From JAGMDK01 sp023128695 (lineage in GTDB: Bacteria > Planctomycetota > Phycisphaerae > UBA1845 > Fen-1342), in contig DAOVQG010000305.1 in NCBI GenBank assembly GCA_030628805.1, forward strand, positions 1 through 5,678: a stretch of 5,678 nucleotides of DNA, given 5' to 3'. Shown here in pieces: positions 5,269 through 5,678 of this stretch. The notes beneath the pieces are model-generated. The model had not been told where the DNA came from. It was given only the letters and a program-made list of their open reading frames with translations, and ran no database searches. Numbering within the stretch: position 1 is the stretch's first letter; the number at the start of each line of letters is the position of its first letter. A program made the position numbers and the translations under genes.

Positions 5269-5294
5269 GCTTCGTTGGACAAGAGCAGCCTACC
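5264..5294 (+). terminator. Hairpin overlapping the propeller stop codon
   Basis: GGTAGGCT (5264-5271, covering the TAG stop) is the exact reverse complement of AGCCTACC (5287-5294), with a 15-nt loop. No T run follows, so it is a weak terminator candidate or an mRNA end-stabilising stem. Confidence 0.4.
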
Positions 5295-5470
5295 AGTTGG
5301 AAATTAGTGGATATTAGGGACATTCACAATACTGTTCGGCACGGGGTTGGCTTGGTTCCGCGGTGCATGTAGCCGCGGCATCACGGTGGGTAGCCCGGCT
5401 GGAACCGTTCGGTGATGCAGCCGCCTAGCGCGCCTTCGAAACACGAAACCGTCTGACCGAAAACGGCGGG
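5295..5470. other. Non-coding stretch without a recognisable gene
   Basis: I see no start, ribosome site or protein-like frame here. It holds a self-complementary CCGCGG pair (about 5369-5390, 9-nt spacer), which could form a 6-bp hairpin, and an unusually AT-rich patch around 5300-5335. Confidence 0.5.
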
Positions 5471-5543
5471 TGGCCGGGTGCCCCTGCTCTGCGAGCAGTG
5501 CTTGAAATGTGAAGATCGTGCTATCGTCAAGCACTGTAGGCAC
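5471..5543. repeat. Second REPIN-like pair of the CACTGCT family, one arm degenerate
   Basis: The left copy has arms CTGCTC (5484-5489) and GAGCAG (5493-5498), loop TGC, with flanks GGCCGGGTGCC before and TGCTTG after, matching the copies at 691-771. About 23 nt later, CAAGCACTG...GGCAC (5528-5543) is the inverted partner. It keeps both outer flanks but has lost most of its stem. The layout repeats that at 691-771, so the plus-strand gene block lies between two copies of one element. Confidence 0.7.
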
Positions 5544-5550
5544 AACAGCA

Positions 5551-5665
5551 ACGTAGGGTGCGGCTTGCCGCACCAACCCGGTATGATCTCATCATGTCCG
5601 AATATTGCGATCGCTCGAGGGACGGGTCGGGGAATGTGGATGGTGCGTCAAGACGTACCCTACAT
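5551..5665. repeat. Inverted pair of GTAGGGTGCG palindromes
   Basis: The left copy (5551-5575) contains GGTGCGGC (5557-5564), loop TT, GCCGCACC (5567-5574). The right copy (5641-5665), inverted, contains GGTGCGTC (5642-5649), loop AA, GACGTACC (5652-5659). Aligned in the same orientation, they share ACGTAGGGT/ATGTAGGGT flanks and CACCA ends. One stem pair changes from G-C to T-A together, so pairing is conserved; one other pair is broken. The 65-nt spacer (5576-5640) holds no gene. The family is distinct from the CACTGCT repeats just upstream. Confidence 0.7.
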
Positions 5666-5678
5666 CTACTTCGTGTAC

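Noticed and set aside
5304..5576. Minus-strand frame of 90 codons at the right end
   Set aside because: It starts within a palindromic repeat, crosses two repeat families, and has low-complexity Arg/Pro content.

Overview
The window suggests a GC-rich bacterium, most likely a planctomycete (Phycisphaerae or a related lineage). Three things point there: a two-loop dockerin-like Ca-binding tail on a secreted propeller protein (3772-5268), a decayed member of a small protein family I recognise from planctomycete genomes (minus strand, 553-217), and a high load of short palindromic repeats between genes. The assignment is inference; there is no marker gene here.

Layout. Positions 1-216 are repeats: a 33-bp tandem array built on an 8-bp-stem palindrome, plus a second palindrome. 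Positions 217-553 (minus) hold a pseudogene with an in-frame stop and a one-base frameshift; its homology stops where the palindrome begins. Positions 554-1132 carry no intact gene. They hold a TTCAGGG-type heptamer run, an inverted pair of palindromes (REPIN-like), a short coding-like remnant on the minus strand, and the putative promoter and long leader of the next gene.

Positions 1133-2316 are a plus-strand run of four small genes: an RRM RNA-binding protein with an Arg-Gly tail, a 67-residue unknown, a very basic 64-residue protein, and an 82-residue charged helical reading frame with no usual start codon. Position 2365 starts an eight-haem membrane-attached or lipoprotein c-type cytochrome, 48 bp after that frame. 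A separate sigma70-like promoter at 3646-3675 precedes the secreted propeller/dockerin-like protein. The last 400 bases again hold palindromic repeats: a second copy of the REPIN-like pair and one pair of another family.

The RRM protein and its small neighbours look like an RNA-handling or stress cluster. The cytochrome and the propeller protein act outside the cytoplasm. Nothing in the sequence ties these two parts into one pathway. I see no clear new defence or mobile system. The strongest unexplained signal is the set of palindromic repeat families with compensatory base changes, two of them next to gene remnants.
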